DNA from: Nemopilema nomurai
Lineage: Eukaryota > Cnidaria > Scyphozoa > Rhizostomeae > Rhizostomatidae
Direction of reading: 5' to 3'
Length of the DNA stretch: 64,000 bases
NCBI GenBank assembly: GCA_003864495.1
Contig: ML133495.1
Coordinates: forward strand, 2,611,231 to 2,675,230
Part shown: positions 63,501 through 64,000 of the stretch, one piece after another
How positions within the stretch are numbered: position 1 is the first letter of the stretch
How the letters are laid out: the number at the start of each line of letters is the position of its first letter
Position numbers and translations under genes: made by a program
Notes under the pieces: model-generated
What the model saw: the letters and a program-made list of their open reading frames with translations, nothing else
Database searches by the model: none
Told to the model about the DNA's origin: nothing

Positions 63501-64000
63501 GCATCACAGGGCTACGATGCAGCTATGAAATAACTGTTGGTTGTTGTCATTTCTTTGTCGCTCTCTTGTGTACATCATCTTCGGATATTTTCGTTTTTTT
63601 TTCAAGTCAAACTAACTTTTGTATTAGCACGTTATCTATTTTTGCTAAGCGTCGCCATAGTTTGTTTAACAATGAACTTGTCTGGTCAAAGTGTCTCGTT
63701 GAATGAAAACGAACCGTTCTGTCATTGAATGTGGAATTCTATTTCTACGTCACGGGCAGAGAAAAGTTGTACTTCTCGACTACCTTGAACCAAATTATCC
63801 GTGCTGTTAACTTTTTCTACATTTCTCTTTTAATTAATGTTTGCAGATCAATTATAACTAGCTGCCATAGCCACTTATTCAGAGGATTAAAGATCATATG
63901 TTAACGTTTTCAAAGCTAGCTACGTAAAGCGCGACATTTGCTTTGAATTGAGTTTTGTGACCTTAACAATCCTGGATAACAATCTTACAAGATAGAATTA
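60564..64000. other. Kv upstream region and intergenic DNA without a recognised gene
   Basis: The part adjoining 60564 should contain the Kv promoter and 5' UTR. The rest has scattered ORFs of up to 100 codons, such as 60882-61184 and 61157-61456 on the plus strand. They lack recognisable domains and credible splice partners. No RNA gene or clear repeat array was seen. Confidence 0.55.

Noticed and set aside
1..64000. CRISPR array, bacterial operon or phage-type system
   Set aside because: All supported genes have spliceosomal introns and animal homologs, apart from the intronless animal Kv gene. No spaced repeat array or ribosome-binding-site pattern was seen.

Overview
This is a nuclear DNA window from an animal. 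It is AT-rich, with intron-rich genes on both strands, GT-AG introns of about 70-1,100 bases, and interspersed and simple repeats. Gene content points to a non-bilaterian metazoan, and a cnidarian is my best guess: it has a Shaker-type Kv channel, DLEC1, CCDC177, a UTP20 SSU-processome subunit and an MDM2-type RING protein with C1-like zinc repeats. The species assignment is inference only. Gene models were built by hand from splice sites, reading phase and recalled family sequences; no database search was run.

Layout, left to right: (1) 229-11426, minus: UTP20, running off the left edge with its C-terminal part missing. (2) 11427-16303: no gene recognised. (3) 16304-19462, minus: a five-exon E3-ligase-like gene with four C1-like zinc repeats and a C-terminal C2H2C4 RING. 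(4) 20277-20965, minus: a two-exon COX7A-like cytochrome oxidase subunit. (5) 22083-22363, plus: a short two-exon prefoldin-like ORF, possibly broken. (6) 24451-25342, plus: a two-exon single-pass mitochondrial protein with a Coa1/Tim21-like domain. (7) 25845-33291, minus: CCDC177 in 17 exons, complete and in phase throughout. (8) 34289-34981, plus: a 74-residue LYR-motif protein matching the MIEF1 microprotein, as its own gene. (9) 36523-54926, plus: DLEC1 (CFAP81) in at least 33 exons; its introns hold a small inverted-repeat element and a minisatellite. (10) 54927-59240: no gene recognised. (11) 59241-60563, minus: an intronless Shaker-type Kv subunit with a changed selectivity filter. (12) 60564-64000: no gene recognised.

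The genes do not form an operon or a single pathway. Three neighbouring small genes (COX7A, the Coa1/Tim21-like gene and the LYR gene) belong to the mitochondrial inner-membrane, respiratory-chain or matrix world. CCDC177 and the LYR gene are head-to-head across about 1 kb. DLEC1 is a motile-cilium central-apparatus protein. The observations most worth follow-up are the Kv filter and S6 substitutions, the free-standing MIEF1-microprotein gene (a uORF in vertebrates), the MDM2-type RING joined to C1-like repeats, and the prefoldin-like ORF with its frame break.
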